Positions 53,663 to 62,050 of a stretch of DNA of 64,000 nucleotides are shown one piece after another. The stretch covers positions 124,001 to 188,000 of the forward strand of contig NZ_JACYXI010000011.1 of NCBI RefSeq assembly GCF_014842915.1, in the 5' to 3' direction. The notes below the pieces were generated by a model. The model saw nothing but the letters and a program-made list of their open reading frames with translations, did no database searches and was not told where the DNA came from. The stretch is from Roseibium litorale. Lineage in GTDB: Bacteria > Pseudomonadota > Alphaproteobacteria > Rhizobiales > Stappiaceae. Both the position numbers and the translations under genes were made by a program. The stretch's first letter is position 1. Each line of letters starts with the position of its first letter.

Positions 53663-55144
53663 TTGCAACTGGCAACTGGCGCCGGTGGACCGGAATCGGA
53701 TGTCCCGTTGGTTGCTCTTTCGGGCGCGTGCGTGCACTTCGGTGCGGTGCGCGCGCTCGACGGGGTCAGTCTGACCATCAGTCCCGGCGAATGCGTCGGT
53801 CTGATCGGTCACAACGGTGCTGGCAAATCCACGGCCGTCAATGTGATCAATGGCGGACTGACGCCAACCAGCGGCTCTGTGCAATACACGCTCGCCGACG
53901 GTACCGTGGGCACAGGGGCTGCATTCGCAAGGGCTTGCGGTATCCGCAGCGTCTTCCAGGAGCTTTCGCTCTGCCCCAATCTTACCGTGATGGAGAACCT
54001 GCGCGTTCCCCATCGCGATCTCACAGGTTTCGGCTGGCGTAAGACCGCCGCGGGACGCATTTCCAGGGCTCTCGACGAGATCTTCCCTGACCACCGGATC
54101 GAACCGGGCATGACAGTCGGGGATCTGACTCTGGCAGAACGGCAGATGGTGGAAATCGCTGCCGGTTTTGCCGAGGGCGCAACGCCGGCACGCCTTGTCA
54201 TCCTTGACGAACCGACCTCTTCTCTGGATGCCGCGATAGCCCGGCAACTGCTGCAACATGTGCGCAGGTTCTGCGCAAACGGCGGTGCGGTCATCTTCAT
54301 CTCGCACATGCTTGGCGAGGTGTTCGAGGTGGCAACCCGAATTGACGTCATGAAGGACGGCAAGATCATCGCCAGCAAACCGGCTTCGGACTTCACCCCG
54401 CAGAGCCTGATCAATGCCATGGGGCATGTTGCGAAGGAAAAGGCTGAGGCCGGAAGTGCAGTCGAAAGCGGTCAGCGCATTGGGGGCGAAGTTCTGAGGA
54501 CAACGGAAGGCCTGACCGCCCGCAAAGGGGAAATCGTCGGGCTGGCTGGCCTTGCCGGACATGGCCAGGCAGAAGCCCTGGCGCGCTTTTTCATGTCCCG
54601 GTCAGGGGGGCTTCGGCAGGTGAAGGAACCGGAAGTCGCGTTCGTTGCCGGAGACAGGGGCCGTGATGGTGTCATGCCGCTCTGGTCGATCCTTCGCAAT
54701 CTCACCCTGACGCATCTGCCCAGCCTTGTCCGTCATGGCCTTGTGGTCTCCGCTGCGGAACGGAAGCTGGGAGCGGACTGGAAGGAACGCATCGGCATCC
54801 GGACGGACAATCTGGAGAACCTCATTCTGTCCCTGTCCGGGGGCAATCAGCAAAAGGTGCTCTTTGCCCGGGCGCTCGCGTCCACCGCACCAATCGTGGT
54901 GATGGACGACCCCATGCGCGGCGTTGATGTCGGCACCAAGCAGGAGGCCTATGAGATGATCCGCTGGGAAGCCGGGAGAGGGCGCACGTTCCTCTGGTAT
55001 TCGACGGAAACCGACGAGGTCTGCCAGTGCGACCGGGTATTTGTCTTCCGGAACGGCCGGATTTCAGCGGAACTGACAGGATCCGATATCAATGAGGAGA
55101 ACATTCTGGCTGCTTCGTTCGAAATGCAGGGGGACGGCGCATGA
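53663..55144 (+). CDS. Sugar ABC transporter double ATPase (RbsA-like)
   Basis: A 493-residue tandem ATPase of the carbohydrate uptake (CUT2) class. NBD1 has GHNGAGKST (about 46-54), a diverged signature LTLAERQMVEIA and LDEPTSSLD. NBD2 has the degenerate P-loop GLAGHGQAE usual for RbsA second domains, a normal LSLSGGNQQKVLFARAL, and MDDPMRGVDVG. The start is the unusual TTG at 53663, supported by GGGAGAGG six bases upstream and the absence of a better start before the first strand. The gene follows the binding-protein gene by 13 bp. Confidence 0.9.
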   Translation: MQLATGAGGPESDVPLVALSGACVHFGAVRALDGVSLTISPGECVGLIGHNGAGKSTAVNVINGGLTPTSGSVQYTLADGTVGTGAAFARACGIRSVFQELSLCPNLTVMENLRVPHRDLTGFGWRKTAAGRISRALDEIFPDHRIEPGMTVGDLTLAERQMVEIAAGFAEGATPARLVILDEPTSSLDAAIARQLLQHVRRFCANGGAVIFISHMLGEVFEVATRIDVMKDGKIIASKPASDFTPQSLINAMGHVAKEKAEAGSAVESGQRIGGEVLRTTEGLTARKGEIVGLAGLAGHGQAEALARFFMSRSGGLRQVKEPEVAFVAGDRGRDGVMPLWSILRNLTLTHLPSLVRHGLVVSAAERKLGADWKERIGIRTDNLENLILSLSGGNQQKVLFARALASTAPIVVMDDPMRGVDVGTKQEAYEMIRWEAGRGRTFLWYSTETDEVCQCDRVFVFRNGRISAELTGSDINEENILAASFEMQGDGA

Positions 55145-56082
55145 GCAGCCGGTACAGAATTCTTCTTCCTGTTCTGTCGCTGGCGGTGCTGCTCGCGGCG
55201 GTCTTCTATCTTCAGCCGCGGGCGATGAGCTACTTCGGGCTGAACCTGCTCTTCAATCTTGCCATCCCGATTGCTCTGGCGACCATTGCCCAGATGATGG
55301 TGATCATGGTCAATGATATCGATCTTTCGATCGGGACATTTGTTAGTTTCGTTGCCTGCGTGACCGCCACGTTCCTGAACGAGGCTCCTCTCCTGGGCGC
55401 GGCGATCCTCTTGGCATCGATCCTTGCCTACGCGGCGATCGGCGCGCTCATTCACCTGCGCCAGCTTCCGGCAATCGTGGTGACCCTCGGCATGTCCTTC
55501 GTCTGGGGCGGCCTCGCGGTGCTGCTTTTGCCCTCGCCGGGCGGCACATCTCCGGCATGGATACGGGCCGTGATGACCGTCAAGCCGCCGCTGGTTCCAA
55601 TGGCTGTGGTCGCGTGCTTGCTGATTGCAGGATTGACGCATCTGCTGATTATGCGGTCCGCGACCGGCACACTCCTGCGGGCCGTTGGCGGTAACGCCCA
55701 GGCCGTTGCGAGATCCGGCTGGTCCGTGACAGGGCTGAAGGCGGGCGCCTATGCGCTGGCCGGCTTCTTCGGCGTTCTTTCAGGTATCTGCCTTGTCGGG
55801 CTGACGACGTCGGCGGATGCGAACATTGCCCTTCGCTACACATTGCTCTCGATTGCCGGGGTCATTCTGGGAGGAGGGGAGTTTACAGGCGGCAGGGTTT
55901 CCCCTGTTGGAGCGGTGATCGGTGCACTGACGCTGGCTCTTGCCGGAAGCTTTCTCTCTTTCATGCGGCTGTCGCCGGACTGGCAGATCGGCGCGCAGGG
56001 CGCAATCCTTATTCTGGTCCTCGCTGTCCGGCTGCTGTTCTCCCGGCACGGCAAGAAATGGAGGGTCGCTAACAATGGCTAG
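55141..56082 (+). CDS. Sugar ABC transporter permease (RbsC-like, first of two)
   Basis: A 313-residue inner-membrane permease of the CUT2 class with about eight hydrophobic segments. The family block NDIDLSIGTFVSFVACVTA (about 58-76) corresponds to the GGIDLSVG motif, and GGEFTGGRVSPVGAVIGAL lies near 245. It begins inside the stop of the ATPase gene (ATGA overlap). A second permease gene follows with an 8-base overlap, so the channel is likely a heterodimer, which differs from RbsC homodimers. Confidence 0.9.
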   Translation: MSSRYRILLPVLSLAVLLAAVFYLQPRAMSYFGLNLLFNLAIPIALATIAQMMVIMVNDIDLSIGTFVSFVACVTATFLNEAPLLGAAILLASILAYAAIGALIHLRQLPAIVVTLGMSFVWGGLAVLLLPSPGGTSPAWIRAVMTVKPPLVPMAVVACLLIAGLTHLLIMRSATGTLLRAVGGNAQAVARSGWSVTGLKAGAYALAGFFGVLSGICLVGLTTSADANIALRYTLLSIAGVILGGGEFTGGRVSPVGAVIGALTLALAGSFLSFMRLSPDWQIGAQGAILILVLAVRLLFSRHGKKWRVANNG

Positions 56083-57037
56083 CTCCCGGCTTTCGCTACT
56101 CCTTGCCATTCTAAGGCGCCCCTGGTTCTGGGCATTTGCCGCCAGCACGATCGCTTTCTTCGCTACCCTCACCTTATCCGAGGGACGCGGCGGCGGCGAA
56201 CTGTTGTCCGCAGCGCTCACCTTTGCCTCGTTTTCCGCAATCGTCGGCATTGGCCAGATGTTCGTCATTACCCTTGGACCGGGAAACGTCGATCTGTCCA
56301 TTCCGGCAACCATGACCCTGGCAGGCACGTTGTCGCTGAAGTTCATGGACGGTCAGACGGCCCTGATCCTGCCGGGACTGGGAAATGCTCTTGCGGTTGG
56401 CATCGCTGCAGGGGCCTTCAACTACCTGCTGATCCGTCTGTTGCGCATCCCGCCGATCATCGCGACCCTGTCGGCATCGTTCCTCTATCAGTCGCTCGCA
56501 ATCTGGTGGAACCGCGGCCTCAGGATCAAGCCGCCCGAGGCCCTTGCGGATTTTGCGACCGGTTCAACTGGAGGAATTCCCAATCTCACGATCATCGGCA
56601 TTCTGATCGCCGTCGTGAGCTGGGTCCTGCTTGAACGGTCCATCTTCGGCCGGTGGGTCTCGGCTTTTGGCCAGAACACCCGCGCCGCGCGGCTGAGCGG
56701 GGTGCCGGTGGAGGCTGTCCGGGCTGCCACCTACATCTCCTCCGCGGTGCTGGCCTCGCTCACCGGCTATCTTCTGGCGAGTTTTTCGGGAGGAGCGGCG
56801 CTGAACATGGGCACGGAATATCTCCTGATCTCCATTGCCGTCGTCGTCATCGGAGGCAGCTCCATCGCTGGCGGAAATTCGAATGTTCCCGGCATCTGGG
56901 GCGGGGCGCTTCTGATGTTCCTGGTTGTTTCGATGTTGAATTCCTACGGGTTTGGCGCAGGTGTGCGCCTGATCATGACGGGCGCCATCATCATCGCAAT
57001 TGTTGCTGCCGCATCCGGAAAGGGCAGATCAGTATGA
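56075..57037 (+). CDS. Sugar ABC transporter permease (RbsC-like, second of two)
   Basis: A 320-residue CUT2 permease partnering the preceding one. It has about eight hydrophobic segments; the motif region reads LGPGNVDLSIPATMTLAGT, and the later GGSSIAGGNSNVPGIWGGALL block is family-typical. ATG 56075 lies in the tail of the upstream gene with GGAGGGTCG ahead of it. A longer frame from 55940 is the shadow of the upstream gene. Its stop overlaps the start of the lactonase gene. Confidence 0.9.
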   Translation: MASSRLSLLLAILRRPWFWAFAASTIAFFATLTLSEGRGGGELLSAALTFASFSAIVGIGQMFVITLGPGNVDLSIPATMTLAGTLSLKFMDGQTALILPGLGNALAVGIAAGAFNYLLIRLLRIPPIIATLSASFLYQSLAIWWNRGLRIKPPEALADFATGSTGGIPNLTIIGILIAVVSWVLLERSIFGRWVSAFGQNTRAARLSGVPVEAVRAATYISSAVLASLTGYLLASFSGGAALNMGTEYLLISIAVVVIGGSSIAGGNSNVPGIWGGALLMFLVVSMLNSYGFGAGVRLIMTGAIIIAIVAAASGKGRSV

Positions 57038-57945
57038 ACAGTATCTCTTCGCCTTATCGGATTGACGACCCGAGATTTCAGGCGCTCATCCAGAAGAATG
57101 CCAGATTGCATCAGATCGCGGCCGGGTTCGAATGGACGGAAGGTCCCGTCTGGTTCGCCGATCATCAGCATCTGCTTTTCTCCGATATTCCGGGAAACCG
57201 GATGATGCGGCTGACGCTCGACGGTCATGTCAGCACCTTCCGCCATCCCTCCGGATACAGCAATGGCAACACCCGTGACCGTCAGGGCCGTCTGGTCTCC
57301 TGTCAGCACGGAACACGGTCCGTGACCCGCACCGAGATCGACGGCAGCCGGACGGTGCTCGCAGACAGCTATCAGGGCAAACGCCTGAATTCCCCGAACG
57401 ACGTCATCGTGCAGGCGAACGGCGCCATCTGGTTCACGGATCCGACCTACGGCATTCTGAGCGACTATGAAGGCTACGCGGCAGATCCCGAACAGTCCGC
57501 CCGTAATGTCTTCCGCATCGATCCGGTCACCGGCAAGGTCGAGGCAATGATCACGGATTTTGTCCAGCCGAACGGTCTCGCCTTCTCGCCCGACGAAAGC
57601 CTGCTCTATGTGGCCGAATCCGGCTCCAGCCACGATGCAGATGTTCCATCCGTCATCCGCGCGTTCCGGCTGGACGAAACCGGCAAGATCCTGTCGGATC
57701 ATGTCTTCGCCGAGATCGACAAGGGGCTTCCGGATGGGATGCGTGTCGATGCCGCCGGCCATCTGTGGAGTTCGGCTGCTGACGGGATCCATTGCTTTCA
57801 TCCGGATGGAAGCCGGCTCGGCAAGATCCTGGTGCCGGAAGTCGTGTCCAATCTCTGCTTTGGCGGCACCCGCGGGAACCGGTTGCTGATCACCGCAACC
57901 TCTTCGGTCTATTCGATCGCAGTGAATGCGAAATCAGCCGTCTGA
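57034..57945 (+). CDS. SMP-30/gluconolactonase family sugar lactonase
   Basis: A 303-residue six-bladed beta-propeller lactonase. The metal ligands typical of the family are visible in FEWTEGPVWF (Glu, about residue 30), NSPNDVIVQ (Asn, about 119) and LPDGMRVDAAGHLW (Asp, about 238). GAIWFTDPTYG is another conserved strand. It lacks a signal peptide, so it acts in the cytoplasm, opening a sugar lactone. It overlaps the second permease gene by ATGA, tying lactone hydrolysis to uptake, and is convergent with the dehydrogenase gene on the other strand. Confidence 0.92.
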   Translation: MNSISSPYRIDDPRFQALIQKNARLHQIAAGFEWTEGPVWFADHQHLLFSDIPGNRMMRLTLDGHVSTFRHPSGYSNGNTRDRQGRLVSCQHGTRSVTRTEIDGSRTVLADSYQGKRLNSPNDVIVQANGAIWFTDPTYGILSDYEGYAADPEQSARNVFRIDPVTGKVEAMITDFVQPNGLAFSPDESLLYVAESGSSHDADVPSVIRAFRLDETGKILSDHVFAEIDKGLPDGMRVDAAGHLWSSAADGIHCFHPDGSRLGKILVPEVVSNLCFGGTRGNRLLITATSSVYSIAVNAKSAV

Positions 57946-58003
57946 TGATGCTTGGTTGCGATGACGGTTCCCGCCGAACGGCAGCTCGGATCCTGAGGTG
58001 AAC

Positions 58004-59041
58004 TTACAAAGTTACGATGGCTTTGATCAGGGCCTCGCGGTCCTCCGCCAGTTCGCCGAACCGCGCGGGAAGATCCTCCAGGCGAAGCGTCAGCGTGCAA
58101 AGCGCACCGGTGTCGATCCGGCCCTCCCGGATGGCCGTCATCACGGTCTCGAAGTCTTCCCGGGTCGCATTGCGGCTGCCGATGATCTGCGCCTCGCGCT
58201 TGTGGAACTCCGGGTCGCTGAAGCTGATGGTTTCCTTGACGACGCTCACCAATACATAGCGGCTGCCATGGGCAAGGAGCGGAAAACCGGCTTCGATGGC
58301 CTTGGCATTTCCGGTCGCATCGAAGACGACATCGAAACCGTCCGCGAGCGGCCCGGAAAGAATGTCGCTGCCGGCCAGATGCGTGTCGGTGAAGCCGAAT
58401 TTCTCTCTCGCCTGGGCAAGCCGGGTCTGGCTGATGTCCAGAAGATGGACCTCGGCTCCGGACAGGCGCGCGAAGAGCGCTGCGCCGAGACCAATGGGAC
58501 CCGCGCCGGTCACCAGAACGCGGTCCTCCGCCGACAGGGTGGCCCGCCGCACGGCATGGGCGCCAATTGCCAGGAATTCCACCATCGCCGCCTGGATCTC
58601 GCTCAGCCCCGTCGCTGGATAAAGGTTTTCTTCCGGTACGGCGATGCGGGCACACAGGCCGCCATCGCGGTGAACGCCCAGAACCTCGATGCTGCTGCAG
58701 CAATTCGGTTTGCCGCGCCTGCAGGCGCGGCAGTGGTTGCAGGACAAATAGGGATTGACGACCACCAGCTCGCCTTCCGCCCAGTTTCCGGTGCTCCTCG
58801 CGATCCGTCCGCTCAATTCATGGCCGATGACCCGCGGATAGTTCAGGAACGGATGCTTGCCCTCGAATATATGATAGTCCGTGCCGCAAATCCCGGCCGC
58901 GGCGATATCGACAAGCGCCCAGCCTTCCGGCGCAATTACAGGCAGCTCGCGTTGCTCTATCCTGAAGAGACCGGGCTCTACCACTGTGCCGCAGGCCATA
59001 GCCTGCGCCGCTGCCGGGTGTTTGTTCTGTTCGATATTCAT
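58004..59041 (-). CDS. Zinc-dependent alcohol (sugar/polyol) dehydrogenase, MDR family
   Basis: A 345-residue medium-chain dehydrogenase. Catalytic zinc ligands lie in AAGICGTDYHIFEG (Cys) and VIGHELSG (His, Glu); the structural zinc has four Cys in SCNHCRACRRGKPNC. The cofactor fold is VTGAGPIGLGAALFARL followed by LLDISQTRL, with Asp at the strand end favouring NAD+. MDR members of this look oxidise sugars, polyols or aldonates. It is the last gene of the second sugar importer operon; its ATG overlaps the ATPase stop. Confidence 0.9.
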   Translation of the reverse strand: MNIEQNKHPAAAQAMACGTVVEPGLFRIEQRELPVIAPEGWALVDIAAAGICGTDYHIFEGKHPFLNYPRVIGHELSGRIARSTGNWAEGELVVVNPYLSCNHCRACRRGKPNCCSSIEVLGVHRDGGLCARIAVPEENLYPATGLSEIQAAMVEFLAIGAHAVRRATLSAEDRVLVTGAGPIGLGAALFARLSGAEVHLLDISQTRLAQAREKFGFTDTHLAGSDILSGPLADGFDVVFDATGNAKAIEAGFPLLAHGSRYVLVSVVKETISFSDPEFHKREAQIIGSRNATREDFETVMTAIREGRIDTGALCTLTLRLEDLPARFGELAEDREALIKAIVTL

Positions 59042-59829
59042 TGAATGGTTTCCCTGCTCCTCGGAACCCAGTTATGCGGCAGCTCGCCCTTTATAATCAG
59101 GCTCAACACATCGTCCTTTGTAACGTCTTCAATCGGGTGCGAGCCGACTTTGCGGCCCTTGTTCATGACGACGACACGGTCACAGAGCTCGAACACGTCG
59201 TGCATGTCGTGGCTGACAAGCAGAATGCCGATGCCTTCGTCGCGCAATTGCCTGATCAGGGCGCTCACCATGGCTGTCTCCGAAGGGCCGAGAGCGGCTG
59301 TCGGTTCATCCATGATGAGGATTTTCACGTTGAAATAGATTGCCCTTGCGATCGCAATGACCTGCCGCTGCCCGCCGGACAGGCTGGAGACCGGATCGTT
59401 CAGGTTCTTGAAATTCGGATTGAGTCTTTTCAGCACGCGGACGGCCTCGGACATCATTTTTGTGTCATCAAGATTGCCGAACCTCGTTTTCAGTTCGCGG
59501 CCGAGAAAGAGGTTTGCCGGGGCGTTCAGATGATCTGCCAGAGCCAGGGTCTGGTAGATCGTCTCAATCCCGAGGTCCCGGGCATCATGTGGCGTCTGGA
59601 TCTCAGCGATCTCGCCGTTCACCTTGATGGTGCCCTGGCTCGGGAGCATCGCGCCGGACAGAATGCGCATCAGGCAGGACTTACCGGCGCCGTTATGGCC
59701 GAGAACGCCGACGACCTCCCCGGGATAAAGATCAAGGGACACGCCGTTGACAGCTCGAACCCCGCCGAAGTGCTTTTCTATGTTGTCCATTTGCACCAGC
59801 GGTGCCGCAGACGGAGCATCTGGTTTCAT
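59038..59829 (-). CDS. Sugar ABC transporter ATPase, single-domain
   Basis: A 263-residue single ATPase: GHNGAGKSC (about 43-51, Cys in place of the usual Thr/Ser at the end of Walker A), LSGGQRQVIAIARAIYF, MDEPTAALG and the H-loop VSHDMHDVFELCD. CUT2 importers normally use a double ATPase, but single-domain versions pairing as homodimers (FrcA-like) are known in rhizobia. The start at 59829 is preferred; a longer frame to 59994 overlaps the binding-protein gene. It follows that gene by 73 bp containing a stem-loop. Confidence 0.88.
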   Translation of the reverse strand: MKPDAPSAAPLVQMDNIEKHFGGVRAVNGVSLDLYPGEVVGVLGHNGAGKSCLMRILSGAMLPSQGTIKVNGEIAEIQTPHDARDLGIETIYQTLALADHLNAPANLFLGRELKTRFGNLDDTKMMSEAVRVLKRLNPNFKNLNDPVSSLSGGQRQVIAIARAIYFNVKILIMDEPTAALGPSETAMVSALIRQLRDEGIGILLVSHDMHDVFELCDRVVVMNKGRKVGSHPIEDVTKDDVLSLIIKGELPHNWVPRSRETIQ

Positions 59830-59858
59830 GTTCCAGGTCCCAATCGACAGGAGATAAG

Positions 59859-59889
59859 GACCGGAAGCCTTGAGAGCAGGCCCCCGGTC
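59859..59889 (-). promoter_or_regulatory. Intercistronic stem-loop between sugar-binding-protein and ATPase genes
   Basis: GACCGG (59859-59864) pairs with CCGGTC (59884-59889), and GCCT (59867-59870) with AGGC (59878-59881), separated by symmetric two-base internal loops. It lies 14 bp past the binding-protein stop and resembles the hairpins after oppA and matP, so it may raise binding-protein over ATPase expression. Confidence 0.55.
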
Positions 59890-59902
59890 ACGTTGCTTCG
59901 GT

Positions 59903-60844
59903 TTAGTAGAGGACGTTCTGGACTTCCGGCTGATCGATGTTGGCCTTGGTCGCCAGAACGACACCGGTGTCGATGTAGCTCGGAACGGTTTCACCGCTCA
60001 GCAGCTTCAGGAGAGTCTGGACACCGATTTCGCCCATCTGGAACGATCCCTGCACAGCAGTTGCGGCCAGGGTGCCGTCCCGGACGAAGTCCTGGAGGTC
60101 GGTGTTCCCGTCAAATCCGATCGCCTTGACCTTTCCGGCCTTGCCGGACTGCACCAGCGCGCGTCCCATGCCAATGGCCGTCGGTTCATTGGCACCGAAA
60201 ATCCCGTCGAGATCAGGGTTCGCCGCCAGAACGTCGGTCGTCTGGTTCAGCGCAGTGGCCATCTGGGACTGGGAGTAATAGGGGCCGACGATTTCGATCT
60301 TCGACTTTGCCTCGATCTGCTTCGTAAAGCAGCCAACGCGGCCGATTTCCGACCCAACGCCCGCGACATAGGACATGACTGCCACTTTGCCTTCGGTGCC
60401 GATCTCGGAGATCATCTTGTCAGCAACCAGCTGACCGGCTGCGCAGTTATCCGTCGACAGGAAGCTCTGATAATAGTCCTTGCCGCTGTCGGAGAGGGCG
60501 GAATCGATGATGACGACCGGGATTTCGGCCTCGAACGCCTTCTTGACGGCAGGGATAAGCGCTTCCGGATCGGATGGGGCCAGAACAATGCCGGATACGC
60601 CGCGGTTCACCGCGTTTTCAACGAGGTTGACTTGGTCTGCAACGGCGGACTCCGAAGCCGGGCCGTTGAAGGTCATCGTGTGGTCTTTCTGGCCCTCGAT
60701 CGCGGCGGAAGCGCCCTTGTTGACGTTCTGCCAGAAGTTGGAATTGGTTGTCTTGACGATAACTGCGATTTCGCCTGCTTGCGAGGCACCGGTGGAGAGG
60801 GCGAGCGCACTCACCGTCATCGCTGCAGTAATAAGCTTCTTCAT
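59903..60844 (-). CDS. Sugar ABC transporter substrate-binding protein (second system)
   Basis: A 313-residue RbsB-like periplasmic protein. The signal peptide ends near GASQA-GE (about residue 23). Features are IAVIVKTTNSNFWQNVNKGA, VNRGVSGIVLAPSDPEAL, PVVIIDSALS, ALNQTTDVLAANPDLDGIFGAN and VKAIGFDGNTD, as in ribose/fructose-type binding proteins. A GAGGAGG-type site precedes the ATG. It lies between the permease and ATPase genes of the minus-strand operon, which starts at 61915. Confidence 0.92.
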   Translation of the reverse strand: MKKLITAAMTVSALALSTGASQAGEIAVIVKTTNSNFWQNVNKGASAAIEGQKDHTMTFNGPASESAVADQVNLVENAVNRGVSGIVLAPSDPEALIPAVKKAFEAEIPVVIIDSALSDSGKDYYQSFLSTDNCAAGQLVADKMISEIGTEGKVAVMSYVAGVGSEIGRVGCFTKQIEAKSKIEIVGPYYSQSQMATALNQTTDVLAANPDLDGIFGANEPTAIGMGRALVQSGKAGKVKAIGFDGNTDLQDFVRDGTLAATAVQGSFQMGEIGVQTLLKLLSGETVPSYIDTGVVLATKANIDQPEVQNVLY

Positions 60845-60892
60845 AATATTCCTCCTCTATCTGAAGTTGCCTTGGTTTGCCGGCCGGCTTCC

Positions 60893-61915
60893 TCAACGCC
60901 GGTTTCTGATCTGATCGATGTAGACAGCCAGAATGACGATCACGCCGATCACGATTTGCTGGATGAATGCCGACACCCCGGCCATGTTCAGGCCGTTGCG
61001 GAGAACTCCGATGATGGCAGCGCCGATCATCGTTCCTGAGATGTTGCCGATGCCGCCCATGAGAGATGCCCCGCCGATGACGGCTGCCGCGATCGCGTCG
61101 AGTTCGTACATCACGCCTTCGTTGGGCTGGACCGTTACCAGGCGCGACATAAGGACGTTTCCGGCAAGACCGGCCAGAGCCCCTGAAAGTGCATAGGCGA
61201 AGATTTTTGTCCGGTCGACCAGGACGCCGGACAGGCGGGCGGCTTCCTCGTTGGAGCCAGTGGCGTAGATATGGCGCCCTGTTTGGCGGCGCCTCAAAAG
61301 GTAGGCGGCTGCGACGGCTACGACGGCCAGCAGGATCACCGGATAAGGGATCCCCGGGAAAACGACCTTCGGGAAGATGCCGCCGGTTTTTTCGACAATG
61401 CGGAACAGGGAGCCGTTGCCAAGCAGGCCGAAGCTCTCGCCCAACCGTGAAATTGGTGCTGCGCCCGTCAGTTGAAGGGCAAGGCCGCGTGCGATCAGCA
61501 TCATGCCGAGCGTTGCCACAAACGGCGTGATTTTCATCTTGGTGATGACAAACCCATTCACAAACCCGCAGGCCGCCCCGGCCATAACACCGATTGCCAT
61601 GGCGGGCGCCACGGGAATGCCCGCCTTGACGCTCAATCCCGTGATCGTTCCGGACAGCGCCAGAACAGACCCGACGCTGAGATCGATGCCTCCGGTGATG
61701 ATGACGAGCGTCATGCCTATCCCGAGCAGGCCGATAACGGAGGTCTGCAGGAGCACCGTCAGCCCGTTGTTGACCGAGAAAAAGGCGGCGTTCCCGAAGG
61801 AGAACGCGAAGATCAGAAGGGCGAGCGTCAACAGTGCCGACAGCTTGTGGTATGAGCCCGGAGAGAGTTTGAATGTCCAGAAGGCCGGCGCCGCCCCTCG
61901 ATCAAGATCCGCCAT
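60893..61915 (-). CDS. Sugar ABC transporter permease (second system, RbsC/FrcC-like)
   Basis: A 340-residue CUT2 permease with about ten hydrophobic segments. The motif VIITGGIDLSVGSVLALSGT (about 83-102) and AAVIGGASLMGGIGNISGT near 290 are characteristic. The ATG at 61915 has GGGAGGACAT before it; the longer frame to 61957 is not supported. It is the first gene of the operon and its own partner, presumably as a homodimer, since only one permease gene is present here. Confidence 0.92.
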   Translation of the reverse strand: MADLDRGAAPAFWTFKLSPGSYHKLSALLTLALLIFAFSFGNAAFFSVNNGLTVLLQTSVIGLLGIGMTLVIITGGIDLSVGSVLALSGTITGLSVKAGIPVAPAMAIGVMAGAACGFVNGFVITKMKITPFVATLGMMLIARGLALQLTGAAPISRLGESFGLLGNGSLFRIVEKTGGIFPKVVFPGIPYPVILLAVVAVAAAYLLRRRQTGRHIYATGSNEEAARLSGVLVDRTKIFAYALSGALAGLAGNVLMSRLVTVQPNEGVMYELDAIAAAVIGGASLMGGIGNISGTMIGAAIIGVLRNGLNMAGVSAFIQQIVIGVIVILAVYIDQIRNRR

Positions 61916-61938
61916 ATGTCCTCCCGATCGTATTTTGA

Positions 61939-61953
61939 ATTTAATAATTAAAT
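61939..61953. promoter_or_regulatory. AT-rich palindrome upstream of the second sugar operon
   Basis: ATTTAATAATTAAAT is a perfect 15-base palindrome 24 bp before the permease start. It lies in an AT-rich 135-bp divergent region, and a GTATTTT unit occurs on both sides (near 61930 and 61988). It is a natural candidate operator for the divergently encoded regulator at 62051. Confidence 0.5.
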
Positions 61954-62050
61954 ACAATATGAGAGTGAGCCTCTTCCCCTGTCAATAGTATTTTATAAAT
62001 CAGTACAGAATCGGGAATTGTTGAGCATTCCGGATATGTTAGGTTGCGGC

